From contig NZ_JAIFAG010000001.1 of assembly GCF_020012125.1 (NCBI RefSeq), forward strand, positions 1,426,001 to 1,490,000: a stretch of DNA of 64,000 nt. Reading direction: 5' to 3'. Positions 42,016-51,289 of this stretch are shown here, piece after piece. Origin of the DNA: Hymenobacter psoromatis. GTDB lineage: Bacteria > Bacteroidota > Bacteroidia > Cytophagales > Hymenobacteraceae. The first letter of the stretch is position 1. Each line of letters opens with the position of its first letter. The position numbers and the translations under genes were made by a program. Under the pieces are notes generated by a model that saw only the letters and a program-made list of their open reading frames with translations, had not been told where the DNA came from and ran no database searches.

Positions 42016-42300
42016 TTAAAACAGCCCCGTAGTGCGCCGGTGGCTGCTTTTGCGGGCGTGCAGCGGCCCCTGGTGCCGGGCCGAAGCGCGCCCACTGCCG
42101 TGCAGAAAGCTGAACACTCCGTTGTCTTGGTGGCTGTGGTAGCGGTAGGTGCCATAGTGGTGAGTGTAGTCGCCGGGTAGCTTGCGCTGGCCGTGGCGCT
42201 CGGGGCTGGAGAACCAGAAGGGCCAGCTCGCCGGGCGGGCCGCCGCGGAGCCAACGCTTAGGAGCCCGAGCAGGCAAAGAGAAAGAGCGGTTTTCAACAT
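42016..42300 (-). CDS. Small secreted His/Tyr-rich protein
   Basis: From ATG 42300, 94 residues. The signal peptide LKTALSLCLLGLLSVGSAAA is followed by a short basic mature part with THHYGTYRYHSHQD and a C-terminal tail rich in Arg, His and Ser. Function unknown; composition hints at metal or nucleic acid binding but no family is recognised. Convergent with the Spy-like gene. Confidence 0.55.
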   Translation of the reverse strand: MLKTALSLCLLGLLSVGSAAARPASWPFWFSSPERHGQRKLPGDYTHHYGTYRYHSHQDNGVFSFLHGSGRASARHQGPLHARKSSHRRTTGLF

Positions 42301-42484
42301 GAGTTTTTTGCGGAAAAAAGGAGAGAAGCAGTTGGCAGCACCGTGCCACCGCGCTCTAAACTGGCATTCGGCACAAAATCGTATGCGGCGGGCCGGTCGC
42401 GGCCCGGGCGGGGGGTAGGGCGTGCAAACAACCCCTGCCGCATGACGTGCGTCTAGGTGCTTGTTTCCATTGCCCCGCCCACCC

Positions 42485-44296
42485 ATGAGCCTTTGGCAAA
42501 TAATTCAACGCCTGCTGCCCTTCGTGCGGCCGTATCGCCGCCTGGTCGTCAGCACGTTATTGCTCACGCTGGTGGGCTCGCTGGCCGCTCAGGTCAACCC
42601 CTTCGTGTTGCGCTATACCGTCGATACGGTGCAGAATTTATTGAATAAAGGCCAGGGTTTGGCCCAGGGCTGGCACATGCTGGTGTGGGTGAGCGTGCTG
42701 TTATTAGCCAAAGAATTACTGAATACGGGCATCACATTCGGCCAGAAATACTACGGCGAGAAAATCCGTATCAGCGTGTCGGGTGCGCTGGCCGAGGCCG
42801 CCGTGACTAAGATTCTGGGCTACGAGCTGGGCTTTTTCTCGGAAGGCGGCAACCAGACCGGCAAGCTCCAAACGCGCATCGACCGGGGGGTAGAGAGCCT
42901 GATGAAGCTGGTGCAAAACTTCTTCATCGACATCCTGCCGCTGTTTGCCAACGCGCTGGTAGCGCTGGTAGTTATGTTCTTGGCTAATAAGTGGGTAGGG
43001 CTGGTGGCGCTGTCCATCCTGCCCGTGTATTTCTGGCTGAGCTACCGGCAGGCTGACCGCCTCAACGGCACCCGCCGCATGTTGCGCAGCCTGCGCGAGG
43101 AGAAAAACCACGGCCTCATCAGCATCATCGACAGCATCGTGGTCATTAAGAGCTTCGTGCGCGAAGCCTATGAAGGCGACAAGCAGCTTGCCGTGCAAAA
43201 CCGCCTGGAGGAAGCCCAGCTGACGACCCGCAAAACCAACTTCCGCTACGACGGCCTCAAGTCGTTTTTTGAGCAAATTGGCGTGGTGGCCATCATCGTG
43301 CTCACCGCCTACCTCGTGCTGGTGGGCCAAATGAGCATTGGCGCCATCATGTTCCACGTGCTGCTGTTCAACAACGTGTCGGCCCCCATCCGGCAGCTGC
43401 ACCGCATCTACGACGAGATGAACGAGGCCCTGACCTACGCCGAGGGCTTTTTCGCCATCCTCGACGCCGACGACCAGACCGAGCGCCCCGGCCCGCTGCG
43501 CCCCGCGCATTTGGATGGTACGTTCGAGCTGCGCCACGTCAACTTCACCTACCCCAGCGGCACGGCCGCCCTGCACGATGTGAGCATGACCATCGAGGCC
43601 GGCAAAACCACCGCGCTTGTGGGTCTCAGTGGCGCGGGCAAGAGCACGATTATCAATCTCTTGTGCGAGTTCTATCGCCCCGATAATGGTGGCGTGTTTC
43701 TTGACGGCCTACCCCTCTCCGAATATGACACGCCCGCCCTGCGCCAGCAAATCGGGCTGGTGCTCCAGAAAAACCATATTTTCAAGGGTACCATCGAGGA
43801 GAATATCCGCTACGGCAACTTCCACGCCACCCAGGCCGAAATCGAAGCCGCCGCCCGCCAGGCCTACCTCCACGACCAGATTCTGGACCTGCCCAAGGGC
43901 TACCAGAGCGACGCCCAGCAGCTCTCGGGCGGCCAGCAGCAGCGCATCGCCATCGCCCGGCTCTTCCTCAAAAACCCGCCCATCATCTTCCTCGACGAGC
44001 CCACCGCCAGCCTCGACGCCATCGCCACCGAGCAAATCAAAAACAGCCTCGACGCCATCAAGCAGGGCCGCACGGTAGTCATCATCTCCCACAGCCTCGC
44101 CCAAATCGTGGATGCCGACTGCATCTACGTCATGAAAAAAGGCGAAGCCGTGGAGAGCGGCACCCACGCCGAACTCTACGAAAAGCGCGGCACCTACCGC
44201 GAGATTTTTGACGCCTCCGCCCGGAGTTTGAACATCGAAAAATTAGCTAAGACGATGGCCGATGATGGGGATGAGGTGCTGGACACGGCGCTGTAA
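42485..44296 (+). CDS. ABC transporter with fused permease and ATPase domains (exporter type)
   Basis: A 603-residue half-transporter. ATG 42485 is chosen because the earlier in-frame start is TTG in a poor context. Six membrane helices span residues about 20-310, and the nucleotide-binding domain follows: Walker [11 protein letters not shown]-loop [12 protein letters not shown] signature [13 protein letters not shown], Walker [10 protein letters not shown] and H-loop ISHSL. Such homodimers export lipids, peptides or drugs; substrate cannot be told. A single gene followed at 44332 by an unrelated DUF695 protein. Confidence 0.92.
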   Translation: MSLWQIIQRLLPFVRPYRRLVVSTLLLTLVGSLAAQVNPFVLRYTVDTVQNLLNKGQGLAQGWHMLVWVSVLLLAKELLNTGITFGQKYYGEKIRISVSGALAEAAVTKILGYELGFFSEGGNQTGKLQTRIDRGVESLMKLVQNFFIDILPLFANALVALVVMFLANKWVGLVALSILPVYFWLSYRQADRLNGTRRMLRSLREEKNHGLISIIDSIVVIKSFVREAYEGDKQLAVQNRLEEAQLTTRKTNFRYDGLKSFFEQIGVVAIIVLTAYLVLVGQMSIGAIMFHVLLFNNVSAPIRQLHRIYDEMNEALTYAEGFFAILDADDQTERPGPLRPAHLDGTFELRHVNFTYPSGTAALHDVSMTIEAGKTTALVGLSGAGKSTIINLLCEFYRPDNGGVFLDGLPLSEYDTPALRQQIGLVLQKNHIFKGTIEENIRYGNFHATQAEIEAAARQAYLHDQILDLPKGYQSDAQQLSGGQQQRIAIARLFLKNPPIIFLDEPTASLDAIATEQIKNSLDAIKQGRTVVIISHSLAQIVDADCIYVMKKGEAVESGTHAELYEKRGTYREIFDASARSLNIEKLAKTMADDGDEVLDTAL

Positions 44297-44331
44297 CTTT
44301 GCTAAATAAATCCTTCTTTTACTTCAACCTG

Positions 44332-44835
44332 ATGAAGTTCATCTTACTATTAGTGATTTTTACTTTGCAAATACAAGTCTCAGTGGCTCAAGATAGTAAG
44401 GTGCCTAAAGAAAATTGGTGTATACAAAAAGTAACTGACCAAAGCGGTAATGATGCTTTTATAACAGCTAACCTTGGCTACAAAGACTACGCTTATAAAG
44501 CCGATTTTCCTTGGTGCTTGGCAGTCAATATAACTACTATCCATAAATACCCAAACGGTCATCCCACGCATGAGGAAGCCCCCGTCCTAAACGAAACGGA
44601 GGATATTATTACACAGGCGCTGCAACGGGTGGGCGCTGTCCAGTATGTGGGCCGCGTAACAGTAAAAGGCTATCGAGAACTGTATTATTTTGTAGCTGAC
44701 CCAGAGAAGGCGAACGATGCTTTAACTAAGTTGACTAAAAAGCGCCAACCAAGAGCTTGGGAGTATCAGATGAAGGAAGATAAAGGTTGGGACCGAGTGG
44801 CACTTTTTTTTGGGCCGAATGCTAAGTGCTTGTAG
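44332..44835 (+). CDS. DUF695-like secreted protein
   Basis: From ATG 44332, 167 residues (a TTG start at 44299 is less likely). Signal peptide MKFILLLVIFTLQIQVSVAQ. The mature part has ENWCIQKVTDQSGND, DFPWCLAVNITTIHKYPNGHPT and LQRVGAVQYVGRVTVKGYRELYYF, then a segment ending WDRVALFFGPNAKCL, resembling the N-terminal DUF695 fold, for which no function is established. AT-rich relative to the ABC gene, suggesting acquisition. Terminator 44906-44945 follows. Confidence 0.6.
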   Translation: MKFILLLVIFTLQIQVSVAQDSKVPKENWCIQKVTDQSGNDAFITANLGYKDYAYKADFPWCLAVNITTIHKYPNGHPTHEEAPVLNETEDIITQALQRVGAVQYVGRVTVKGYRELYYFVADPEKANDALTKLTKKRQPRAWEYQMKEDKGWDRVALFFGPNAKCL

Positions 44836-44905
44836 ATTAATTCTTCCTGCACGTTTGTCTCTCATGTTGGAGAAAGAAGTTAGGTGCTTGACCACCTGCT
44901 TCTTT

Positions 44906-44945
44906 GAAACCCCGGTTGTTTCCGCAGCCGGGGTTTCGTCTTTTT
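44906..44945. terminator. Hairpin terminator
   Basis: GAAACCCCGGTTG and CAGCCGGGGTTTC pair around TTTCCG, with T-run after. Between the DUF695 gene and the convergent paa cluster end. Confidence 0.8.
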
Positions 44946-45015
44946 AGGGACTTGCCGAGGTGAGGTGGATTAACCGTGCAACAGGCCAAAGATATAGCCG
45001 CATCGCACGGTTGAA

Positions 45016-45771
45016 TTACCCAATGGCCACCCGCGTAAACTCGCTTAGTACCAGTCGGCCACTTATGGCGGCGCGCTCCACGAGCAGCGTATCCCAGTGC
45101 TCGGTGCCGGCCCACAGGACTTGCTTGAGTTCGCGCATAGCCTCGGGCGAAGAAGTGGCCAAGCGCTGGGCCAGGGCTTGCACGGCCGCATCGAGGGTAG
45201 GGAGGTCGGGCAGCACGTCGGCGTAGAGGCCGCGGGCAGCGGCCCACTCGGCCGAGCGAAACTGCGTGGCGTCGATAGCCAACTGGCCGAAGGCGGAGGA
45301 ACCGATTTTGCGCTCCACGGCGGGGCCGACCACGAAGGGGCCGATGCCCACGGCTAGCTCGCTGAGCTTCACGGCGGCGTGGGTGGTGGCCAGGCAGTAG
45401 TCGGTGGCGGCGGCCAGCCCTACCCCCCCACCCACGGCCTTGCCCTGCACGCGCCCGATAATGAGCTTGGGGCAGGTGCGGCAGGCATTGATAACGTGCG
45501 CGAAGCCCGAGAAAAACGCTAGTCCCTGCGCCGCATCGGCCACAGCGCGTAGTTCATCGAAGCTGGCGCCGGCGCAGAACGTGCGCTCGCCTTCGCTTTG
45601 TAGGATGATAACTTTAGTCGCTTCGTCGTGGCCGGCCTGGGTGATAGCGGCGGCCAGCTGGGCCAGGATGGTACCGGGCAACGAGTTGTGAGCCGGGTGA
45701 AAAAACGTAATGGTAGTGATGCCAGTGGCATCGGTCGCAGTGGTGACGTGGCCGGCGGTAAGGGTGCTCAT
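45016..45771 (-). CDS. Enoyl-CoA hydratase/isomerase, probable PaaF role
   Basis: A 251-residue crotonase from ATG 45771 (MSTLTAGHVTT); earlier codons overlap repeat A3 and are not coding. Crotonase features: SEGERTFCAGASFDEL (oxyanion CAG loop), KLIIGRVQGKAVGGGVGLAAATDYC (second oxyanion loop), and KLSELAVGIGPFVVGPAV. It would hydrate the enoyl-CoA from phenylacetyl-CoA ring cleavage (2,3-dehydroadipyl-CoA), as PaaF does. Its place at the distal end of the paa run supports this but does not prove substrate. Separated from paaZ by family A repeat. Confidence 0.8.
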   Translation of the reverse strand: MSTLTAGHVTTATDATGITTITFFHPAHNSLPGTILAQLAAAITQAGHDEATKVIILQSEGERTFCAGASFDELRAVADAAQGLAFFSGFAHVINACRTCPKLIIGRVQGKAVGGGVGLAAATDYCLATTHAAVKLSELAVGIGPFVVGPAVERKIGSSAFGQLAIDATQFRSAEWAAARGLYADVLPDLPTLDAAVQALAQRLATSSPEAMRELKQVLWAGTEHWDTLLVERAAISGRLVLSEFTRVAIG

Positions 45772-45794
45772 GGGGGGTATGGAAAGACTAAAAA

Positions 45795-45894
45795 GAACGT
45801 CATGCTGAGCTTGTCGAAGCATCTCTACCACGCCATGAGGATTACTAACCCAGCGAAGCGTTAGAGATGCTTCGACAAGCTCAGCATGACGTTC
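45795..45894. repeat. Intergenic inverted repeat, family A, copy 3
   Basis: GAACGTCATGCTGAGCTTGT at the left pairs with ACAAGCTCAGCATGACGTTC at the right, perfect arms of about 33 bases. Lies in the paa cluster between paaZ and the hydratase gene. Confidence 0.9.
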
Positions 45895-45920
45895 CTTTTT
45901 CAATTGAGATTGATAAGGGA

Positions 45921-47981
45921 TTACTCCTGGTTTTTCTTCTTCACCATCGTCAAAATTGTGGCTACGGCCACGGTTTCCTTGGTTTCGTCGGTCACGGTTA
46001 CGAGCCAGCGCACGATGCCTTTGGCGATGTCGGTTTCGTCGCGCTTTTCTTGGCCTATTTTCTCCTTCACCGTGAGCGTCACGCCGATGGTAGTGCCGGG
46101 GTACACGGGCTTGGTGAAGCGGCACTCGTCGAGGCCGTAGTTAAGCAAAACGGGTCCCTTGCGCGGGTCCACGAACATGCCGGCGGCCTTGCTCAAAATG
46201 TAGTAGCCATGAGCCACGCGGCCGGTGAAAAGCATGCCTTCCAGCGAAGTAGCATCGACGTGCGCGTAGAAATTATCGCCCGAAATACCAGCAAAGGCGC
46301 TGATGTCAGCCTCCGTCACGGTGTGCTTGTGGGTGGTGTAGGTTTCGCCGATTTCCAACTCCTCGAAGTAGCGCTGGAAAGGATGCTTGTCGTATTCTAC
46401 CGTTTTGGCGCCCGTCTGGTACACTTCCGTAATGGCGGTAAGCATGCTGGGCGAGCCTTGGAGCGCCACGCGCTGCATGAAGTGCTCGACGCCCCGAATT
46501 CCGCCCATTTCTTGGCCGCCGCCGGCCCGGCCGGGGCCGCCGTGCACGAGCTGGGGTAGGGGCGAGCCGTGGCCGGTGCTTTCCTTGGCCATCTCGCCAT
46601 TGAGCACCAGAATGCGGCCGTGGTGAGTGGCCGCACCCAGCACAAACTCCTGGGCCAGGCGCGGGTCGTTGGTAGCCAGCGAGCACACCAGCGAGCCCTT
46701 GCCGAGGTTGGCCAGGGCCACGGCTTCAGCGGGGTCGTGGTAGGGCATGAGCGTCACGACGGGGCCGAAGGCTTCCAGCTCGTGGCTATCCAGGTGCTTG
46801 AATGGCTGGTCGTTGCGTAGTACGATGGGCGAGATGAACGCGCCCTTGGCCGCGTCGGCCCCGCGCTCCTTGCCCAGAATCTCCACGTGGTCGAGGTCGC
46901 CGTACACGATGGGGGTAGTCTTGACCAGCTGGCGCACTTGCTCGCGCAGGCGCTCGGCCTGCTCGCGGCCGGCCAGCGCACCCATGCGCACGCCCTCGGC
47001 TTGCGGGTGGCCGATGGTGGTCTGGGCCAACGCTTTACCCAAGGCAATCTGCACGTCTTCGAGCAAGTCGGCGGGTACAATGGCGCGGCGGATGGCGGTG
47101 CATTTCTGCCCGCACTTGGCCGTCATTTCCTTGCGTACTTCCTTGATAAAGAGGTCGAACTCGGGCGTGCCGGGCCGGGCGTCGAGCCCCAGCACGGCGG
47201 CGTTGAGCGAGTCGGCTTCCAGCGTGAACGGCACCGCTTCGCTGATGATGCGCGGGTGGGCGCGCAGCTTCGCGCCGGTGGCCGCCGAACCGGTGAAGGT
47301 GACCACATCCTGGTACGTCACGTGGTCCAGAATACCCTGGCCCGAGCCCACCACGAGCTGTAACGCGCCGTCGGGCAGGATGCCGGAGGCGATAATTTCG
47401 CGCACCACGGCCTCGGTGAGGTAGGCACCGGGTACGGCGGGCTTCACCACAGCGGGCATGCCGGCCAGCAGGTTTACCGCGATTTTCTCCAGCATACCCC
47501 AAATGGGGAAGTTGTAGGCGTTGATGTGTACCGCTACCCCCTCCTTCGGCACCAGCAGGTGCTGGGCCATAAAAGTGCCGCCCTGCGACAAGCCCACCGG
47601 CTCGCCCTCCACGTAAAACGGCTTGTCGGGAAACTTGCGCCGCAGCGAAGCATTGGCAAACAGGTTGCCGATGCCGCCCTCGATGTCAATCCACGAGTCG
47701 GCCCGCGTGGCGCCCGAGCGGTAGCTCAGCTCGTAGAAAAGCTCCTTCTTTTCCTGCAAGTGGAAAGCCAGCGCCTTCAGCATCCGGCCGCGCTCGTGGA
47801 AGGTCAGGCGGCGCAGCTTGGGGTTACCCACGCGGCGGCCGTAGGCCAGAATCTGCTCAAAATCAAAGCCTTCGGTATTGGCCAGGGCAATAACTTCGCC
47901 AGTGCTGGCGTCGCGCAGCTCGTGTGGAGCGGAGCCGCCGGGGGTCCAGCGGCCGAGAATATAGTTTTCGAGGGTAAGCAT
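45921..47981 (-). CDS. paaZ: Bifunctional oxepin-CoA hydrolase / 3-oxo-5,6-dehydrosuberyl-CoA semialdehyde dehydrogenase PaaZ
   Basis: A 686-residue PaaZ from ATG 47981 (MLTLENYILGRWTPG). Residues about 1-520 are an aldehyde dehydrogenase: SAATGAKLRAHP, VPFTLEADSLNAAVLG, and the catalytic Cys in CGQKCTAIRRAIVP. Residues about 540-680 are a MaoC-type hydratase with the hydratase Asp/His region AGISGDNFYAHVDATSLEGMLFTGRVAHGYY. It opens the oxepin-CoA ring and oxidises the resulting aldehyde. Length is close to the E. coli enzyme. In-frame codons back to 48128 cross repeat C1 and are not coding. Confidence 0.93.
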   Translation of the reverse strand: MLTLENYILGRWTPGGSAPHELRDASTGEVIALANTEGFDFEQILAYGRRVGNPKLRRLTFHERGRMLKALAFHLQEKKELFYELSYRSGATRADSWIDIEGGIGNLFANASLRRKFPDKPFYVEGEPVGLSQGGTFMAQHLLVPKEGVAVHINAYNFPIWGMLEKIAVNLLAGMPAVVKPAVPGAYLTEAVVREIIASGILPDGALQLVVGSGQGILDHVTYQDVVTFTGSAATGAKLRAHPRIISEAVPFTLEADSLNAAVLGLDARPGTPEFDLFIKEVRKEMTAKCGQKCTAIRRAIVPADLLEDVQIALGKALAQTTIGHPQAEGVRMGALAGREQAERLREQVRQLVKTTPIVYGDLDHVEILGKERGADAAKGAFISPIVLRNDQPFKHLDSHELEAFGPVVTLMPYHDPAEAVALANLGKGSLVCSLATNDPRLAQEFVLGAATHHGRILVLNGEMAKESTGHGSPLPQLVHGGPGRAGGGQEMGGIRGVEHFMQRVALQGSPSMLTAITEVYQTGAKTVEYDKHPFQRYFEELEIGETYTTHKHTVTEADISAFAGISGDNFYAHVDATSLEGMLFTGRVAHGYYILSKAAGMFVDPRKGPVLLNYGLDECRFTKPVYPGTTIGVTLTVKEKIGQEKRDETDIAKGIVRWLVTVTDETKETVAVATILTMVKKKNQE

Positions 47982-48040
47982 GTTTGGGGTGGGAGGGTGA
48001 GGGGGCAGGCGGGTAGTAGGGAGGGGTGGAGGCGGAACTG

Positions 48041-48140
48041 TCCTTGCGAACGTAGCGCGGCAATCGCCTCCGAACGACACCCGCGCCGGTCGTTCGGACG
48101 TCGTTTGGATGCCATTGCCGCGCAACATGTTCGCAAGGAC
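48041..48140. repeat. Intergenic inverted repeat, family C, copy 1
   Basis: TCCTTGCGAACGTAGCGCGG pairs with CCGCGCAACATGTTCGCAAGGA; the inner arms (CGAACGAC.., GTCGTTTGG..) also partly pair. It fills the gap between paaI and paaZ. Confidence 0.8.
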
Positions 48141-48146
48141 AACTAA

Positions 48147-48593
48147 CTAATTATCAGCCAACAGCTTATTCTCCTGACTAGTGCGATAAGCCGTGCCCTT
48201 AAACAGCGCCAGCCGCAGCCCGTCCTGGTTATGGATGCGCACCTCGTACACGCCAATACGCTGCTTGAGGCCCATTTCTTCGGCCTCGATGATGATATTA
48301 TCACCGGGCCGGCCGGGCTCCAAATAATCAATGGTGGCACCTAGGCCCACACTCTGGCGGCCGTGGGTGTTGCAGGCGATGGAAAACGCCGTGTCGGCCG
48401 CCGCGAACGTGATGCCGCCGTGCACTAGGCCGAAACCGTTGAGCATTTCGGGGCGCACCGGCAGGCGCAGGCGGCAGTAGCCGGGCCGCACTTCTTCCAG
48501 CACTACCCCCAGCCAGGCGCTGAACGGGTCATGCTGCGTCAGCCACTGCTGCGCGGTAGCCGCGTAATTCGGCGATTCGGGGGTAGGGCTCAT
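48147..48593 (-). CDS. paaI: PaaI-type hotdog thioesterase
   Basis: A 148-residue hotdog thioesterase. NGFGLVHGGITFAAADTAFSIACN is the PaaI signature (HGG with catalytic Asp), and SVGLGATIDYLEPGRPGDNIIIEAEE completes the fold. PaaI hydrolyses dead-end hydroxyphenylacetyl-CoA to free CoA. The start ATG overlaps the stop of paaH by four bases, so the genes are translationally coupled. Confidence 0.93.
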   Translation of the reverse strand: MSPTPESPNYAATAQQWLTQHDPFSAWLGVVLEEVRPGYCRLRLPVRPEMLNGFGLVHGGITFAAADTAFSIACNTHGRQSVGLGATIDYLEPGRPGDNIIIEAEEMGLKQRIGVYEVRIHNQDGLRLALFKGTAYRTSQENKLLADN

Positions 48594-49750
48594 ACGGAAA
48601 AAAAGGTCTGATTATCCCGCGCCAGCCGGCGCAGCAGCGGGCTGGCGCGGTAGCGGTCCTCATGGTACTCGTGGTAGAGGCCGTCGAGGGTAGCCAGCAC
48701 CTGGGCCGGACCCAGCGCGTCGGCCCAAGCCAGCAGGCCCTGGGGGTAGTTCACGCCGGTCGTCATGGCCAGTTCCAGGTCCTCACGCGAGGCTACGCGC
48801 AGGTACAGCGCGTCGGCCGCCTCGTTGATGAGCATCGCCAATACGCGGTGTAAGATGCTCAAACCCAGCTTAGCATCGCGGCGGGGGGTAGGGGGCACTG
48901 CGCCAGGCGCGTAGTCGTAAAATCCCCACCCCGCCTTGCGCCCCAGGTAGCCAGCCGCCAGCAGCCGCTGCTGCGTGAGGGAGGGCCGGTAGCGCGAATC
49001 GTAGAAAAAACCGGCGTATACCGCCTCCGTTACCCGGAAATTAACATCGTGCCCAATGAAATCCATCAGCGCGAACGGCCCCATGCGAAAGCCGCCCAGC
49101 TCAGTCAGCGCCCAGTCGATGGTAGCCGCGTCGGCGATGCCTTCCTCTAGAATCCGAATAGCCTCGCCGTAGAAAGGTCGCGCCACCCGGTTCACGATGA
49201 AGCCGGGTGTATCCTGGGCCAGCACCGGCGTCTTGCCCCAGCTGGTTACCAGCGCTTTCACCTCCTCGGCCAGCCCGGCGCGGGTTTGCGCCGCTGGTAC
49301 AATTTCGACCAGCCGCATGAGCGGGGCCGGGTTGAAAAAGTGAATGCCGAGAAAGCGCTCCGGCCGCCGGCAAGCCGCCGCAATGGCTGTAATCGAGAGC
49401 GAGGAAGTATTACTGGCCAAAAGGCAGTCGGCCGACGCAATTTCTTCCACTTGCTTGAAAACCTGCTGCTTAACCGCTAAATCCTCCACGATGGCCTCAA
49501 CGACTAAGCCGCAATCGGCAAAGTCCGTCATGGTGCTCGTGAAGTGCAGACGGGCCAGCGTAGCCGCGGCGGCCCCTGCCGTCAGCTTGCCTTTCTCCAT
49601 CAGCTTGCGCAGGCTGGCTTCGATGCCGGCCCGCGCCTTTTCAAGCGCGGCGGGGTTCTGGTCGAGCAGGCGCACCGGGTGGCCGGCCGTGGCTGCCACC
49701 TGCGCAATGCCTGCGCCCATCGCCCCGCTGCCAATAATTCCAATGGTCAT
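48590..49750 (-). CDS. paaH: 3-hydroxyacyl-CoA dehydrogenase PaaH
   Basis: A 386-residue enzyme. The Rossmann start IGIIGSGAMGAGIAQVAATAGH is exact for this family; EKARAGIEASL follows, ASNTSSLSITAIA is the substrate loop, and FLGIHFFNPAPLMRLVEIVP carries the catalytic His. The C-terminal domain includes TPGFIVNRVARPFYGEAIRI. It oxidises 3-hydroxyadipyl-CoA to 3-oxoadipyl-CoA. It lacks a crotonase domain, so it is monofunctional, unlike FadB-type. Repeat C2 lies upstream. Confidence 0.93.
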   Translation of the reverse strand: MTIGIIGSGAMGAGIAQVAATAGHPVRLLDQNPAALEKARAGIEASLRKLMEKGKLTAGAAAATLARLHFTSTMTDFADCGLVVEAIVEDLAVKQQVFKQVEEIASADCLLASNTSSLSITAIAAACRRPERFLGIHFFNPAPLMRLVEIVPAAQTRAGLAEEVKALVTSWGKTPVLAQDTPGFIVNRVARPFYGEAIRILEEGIADAATIDWALTELGGFRMGPFALMDFIGHDVNFRVTEAVYAGFFYDSRYRPSLTQQRLLAAGYLGRKAGWGFYDYAPGAVPPTPRRDAKLGLSILHRVLAMLINEAADALYLRVASREDLELAMTTGVNYPQGLLAWADALGPAQVLATLDGLYHEYHEDRYRASPLLRRLARDNQTFFSV

Positions 49751-49781
49751 GTTTGTTTAGTATTGATTATTAGTCATTTGG

Positions 49782-49867
49782 CCTTGCGAGCAATGCGAAG
49801 CAGTCGTACTCGAACGAAATCGTGCGGGTCTCGTTTGGGTGCGATTACTTCGCGTTGCTCGCAAGGA
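49782..49867. repeat. Intergenic inverted repeat, family C, copy 2
   Basis: CCTTGCGAGCAATGCGAAGC at the left pairs with GCTTCGCGTTGCTCGCAAGG-like right arm (CTTCGCGTTGCTCGCAAGG). Lies between paaG and paaH. Confidence 0.85.
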
Positions 49868-49879
49868 CGGACGACTTAT

Positions 49880-50662
49880 TTATTCCCCGCTAAACATCGG
49901 CGGCCGCTTTTCCAGAAAAGCCGCGACGCCCTCGCGGTAGTCGGCGGTCTGGCCAGCGCGCAGCTGGTAGTCGGCCTCAGCACGCAGCTGCTGGGCCACG
50001 TCGTTGCCGAAGCTACGGTTGAGTAGGTGCTTGGTGTAAGCCAGGCCCTTGGTGGGCAGCGCGGCAAGCTTGCGGGCCAGCGCGGCCACTTCGTGGTCAA
50101 AAGCCTCGTCGGCGAAAACCTTGTAAATCATGCCCATTTGCACGGCTTCGGTGGCGCTCACCTTGTCGCCGAGCAGCATGAGGGCGCTGGCGCGCTGCAA
50201 GCCCACGAGGCGTGGTAGGAAGTACGTGCCCCCGCTATCGGGCACCAGCCCTATCTTGCTGAATGCCTGGATGAACGCCGCCGATTCTTTGGCCACTACC
50301 ACGTCGCAGGCCAGGGCCAGATTGGTGCCCGCGCCGGCTGCCACGCCGTTCACGGCCGCGATAACCGGCTTTTCCAACTCCCGAATTAGCAGCACAATCG
50401 GGTTGTAATGCTGGGTTACAATGTCGGCCACATCGAGCGCATTCGGCCCGGTTATCTCCCCCAAGTCCTGCCCCGCGCAAAAGGCCCGGCCGGTACCCGT
50501 GAGCACTACGGCCCGTACCTCGCGGTTGTCCTGGCACTCGCGCAAGCGCTGCTGTAAGCTCATTGCCAAGGGTTTGTGAATACTATTGAATACGTCGGGC
50601 CGGTTGAGCGTGAGCGTGGTTACGCCGTCGGCGAAGGAGTAAAGCAGGGAGTTGTCGGACAT
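49880..50662 (-). CDS. paaG: 2-(1,2-epoxy-1,2-dihydrophenyl)acetyl-CoA isomerase PaaG
   Basis: A 260-residue crotonase. GTGRAFCAGQDLGEIT is the first oxyanion loop and KPVIAAVNGVAAGAGTNLALACDVV the second; AFSKIGLVPDSGGTYFLPRLVG is typical of PaaG/PaaB isomerases. It converts the ring-1,2-epoxide to oxepin-CoA. Same leftward direction as paaH and paaD; repeats separate the genes on each side. Confidence 0.9.
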   Translation of the reverse strand: MSDNSLLYSFADGVTTLTLNRPDVFNSIHKPLAMSLQQRLRECQDNREVRAVVLTGTGRAFCAGQDLGEITGPNALDVADIVTQHYNPIVLLIRELEKPVIAAVNGVAAGAGTNLALACDVVVAKESAAFIQAFSKIGLVPDSGGTYFLPRLVGLQRASALMLLGDKVSATEAVQMGMIYKVFADEAFDHEVAALARKLAALPTKGLAYTKHLLNRSFGNDVAQQLRAEADYQLRAGQTADYREGVAAFLEKRPPMFSGE

Positions 50663-50680
50663 ATTTTTAGAAATGAGGAA

Positions 50681-50768
50681 GTAGGGTGCGGGGCTGGCCC
50701 CCGCCCGTCGTTGACCAATTCGGGCGGGTTTCGGGCAACGATGGGTGGGGGTAGGCCCCGCACCCTAC
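50681..50768. repeat. Intergenic inverted repeat, family D, copy 3
   Basis: GTAGGGTGCGGGGCTGGCCC at the left pairs with GGCCCCGCACCCTAC at the right, with a divergent centre. Lies between paaD and paaG. Confidence 0.85.
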
Positions 50769-50780
50769 CCCCTCATTAAT

Positions 50781-51275
50781 TCAAGCGTGGCATTTAAAAT
50801 AATCGAACGGCTCGCGGCAGTCATCGCACTGGTAGAGTGCCTTGCAGGCCGTGGAACCAAACTGGCTGACCAGGTGCGTGTTATCCGATTTGCAAAGCGG
50901 GCAGCGCACGGCCGTATCCTTCCCAAATAGGTTGAGCACGTGGCCGCTGGCCGTGCCGTCCACGGGTGGCGCGATGCCGTATTCTTCGAGCTTCTGGCGG
51001 CCGGCCGCACTCATCCAGTCGGTGGTCCAGGCCGGGCTAAGCTGGTTTTTAATAATCACTTTGGTATGCCCCTCGGCCAGCAGCCGCAGCCGAATGTCGG
51101 TAGCAATGGCGCTCATGGCCGGGCAGCCCGAGTAAGTGGGCGTGATGGTAACCGTAATCTGTTCACTATCCAGCTCTACCCCCCGCACAATGCCCAGGTC
51201 TAGAATACTGAGCACTGGCACTTCGGGGTCACTCACCTCTTCCAGCAGCTGCCAGATGTGGGCTTCCGTAGGCAT
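50781..51275 (-). CDS. paaD: PaaD-type phenylacetate-CoA oxygenase assembly protein (DUF59 + zinc ribbon)
   Basis: A 164-residue protein from ATG 51275. Residues 1-95 are an MIP18/DUF59 domain: VSDPEVPVLSILDLGIVRGV, and TPTYSGCPAMSAIA. A zinc-ribbon-like tail has CPLCKSDNTHL and YQCDDCREPF. PaaD is required for phenylacetyl-CoA epoxidase maturation, perhaps in iron insertion. Upstream in-frame codons (to 51632) overlap paaC in another frame and are not coding. Confidence 0.9.
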   Translation of the reverse strand: MPTEAHIWQLLEEVSDPEVPVLSILDLGIVRGVELDSEQITVTITPTYSGCPAMSAIATDIRLRLLAEGHTKVIIKNQLSPAWTTDWMSAAGRQKLEEYGIAPPVDGTASGHVLNLFGKDTAVRCPLCKSDNTHLVSQFGSTACKALYQCDDCREPFDYFKCHA

Positions 51276-51289
51276 GGAGGATGATACAG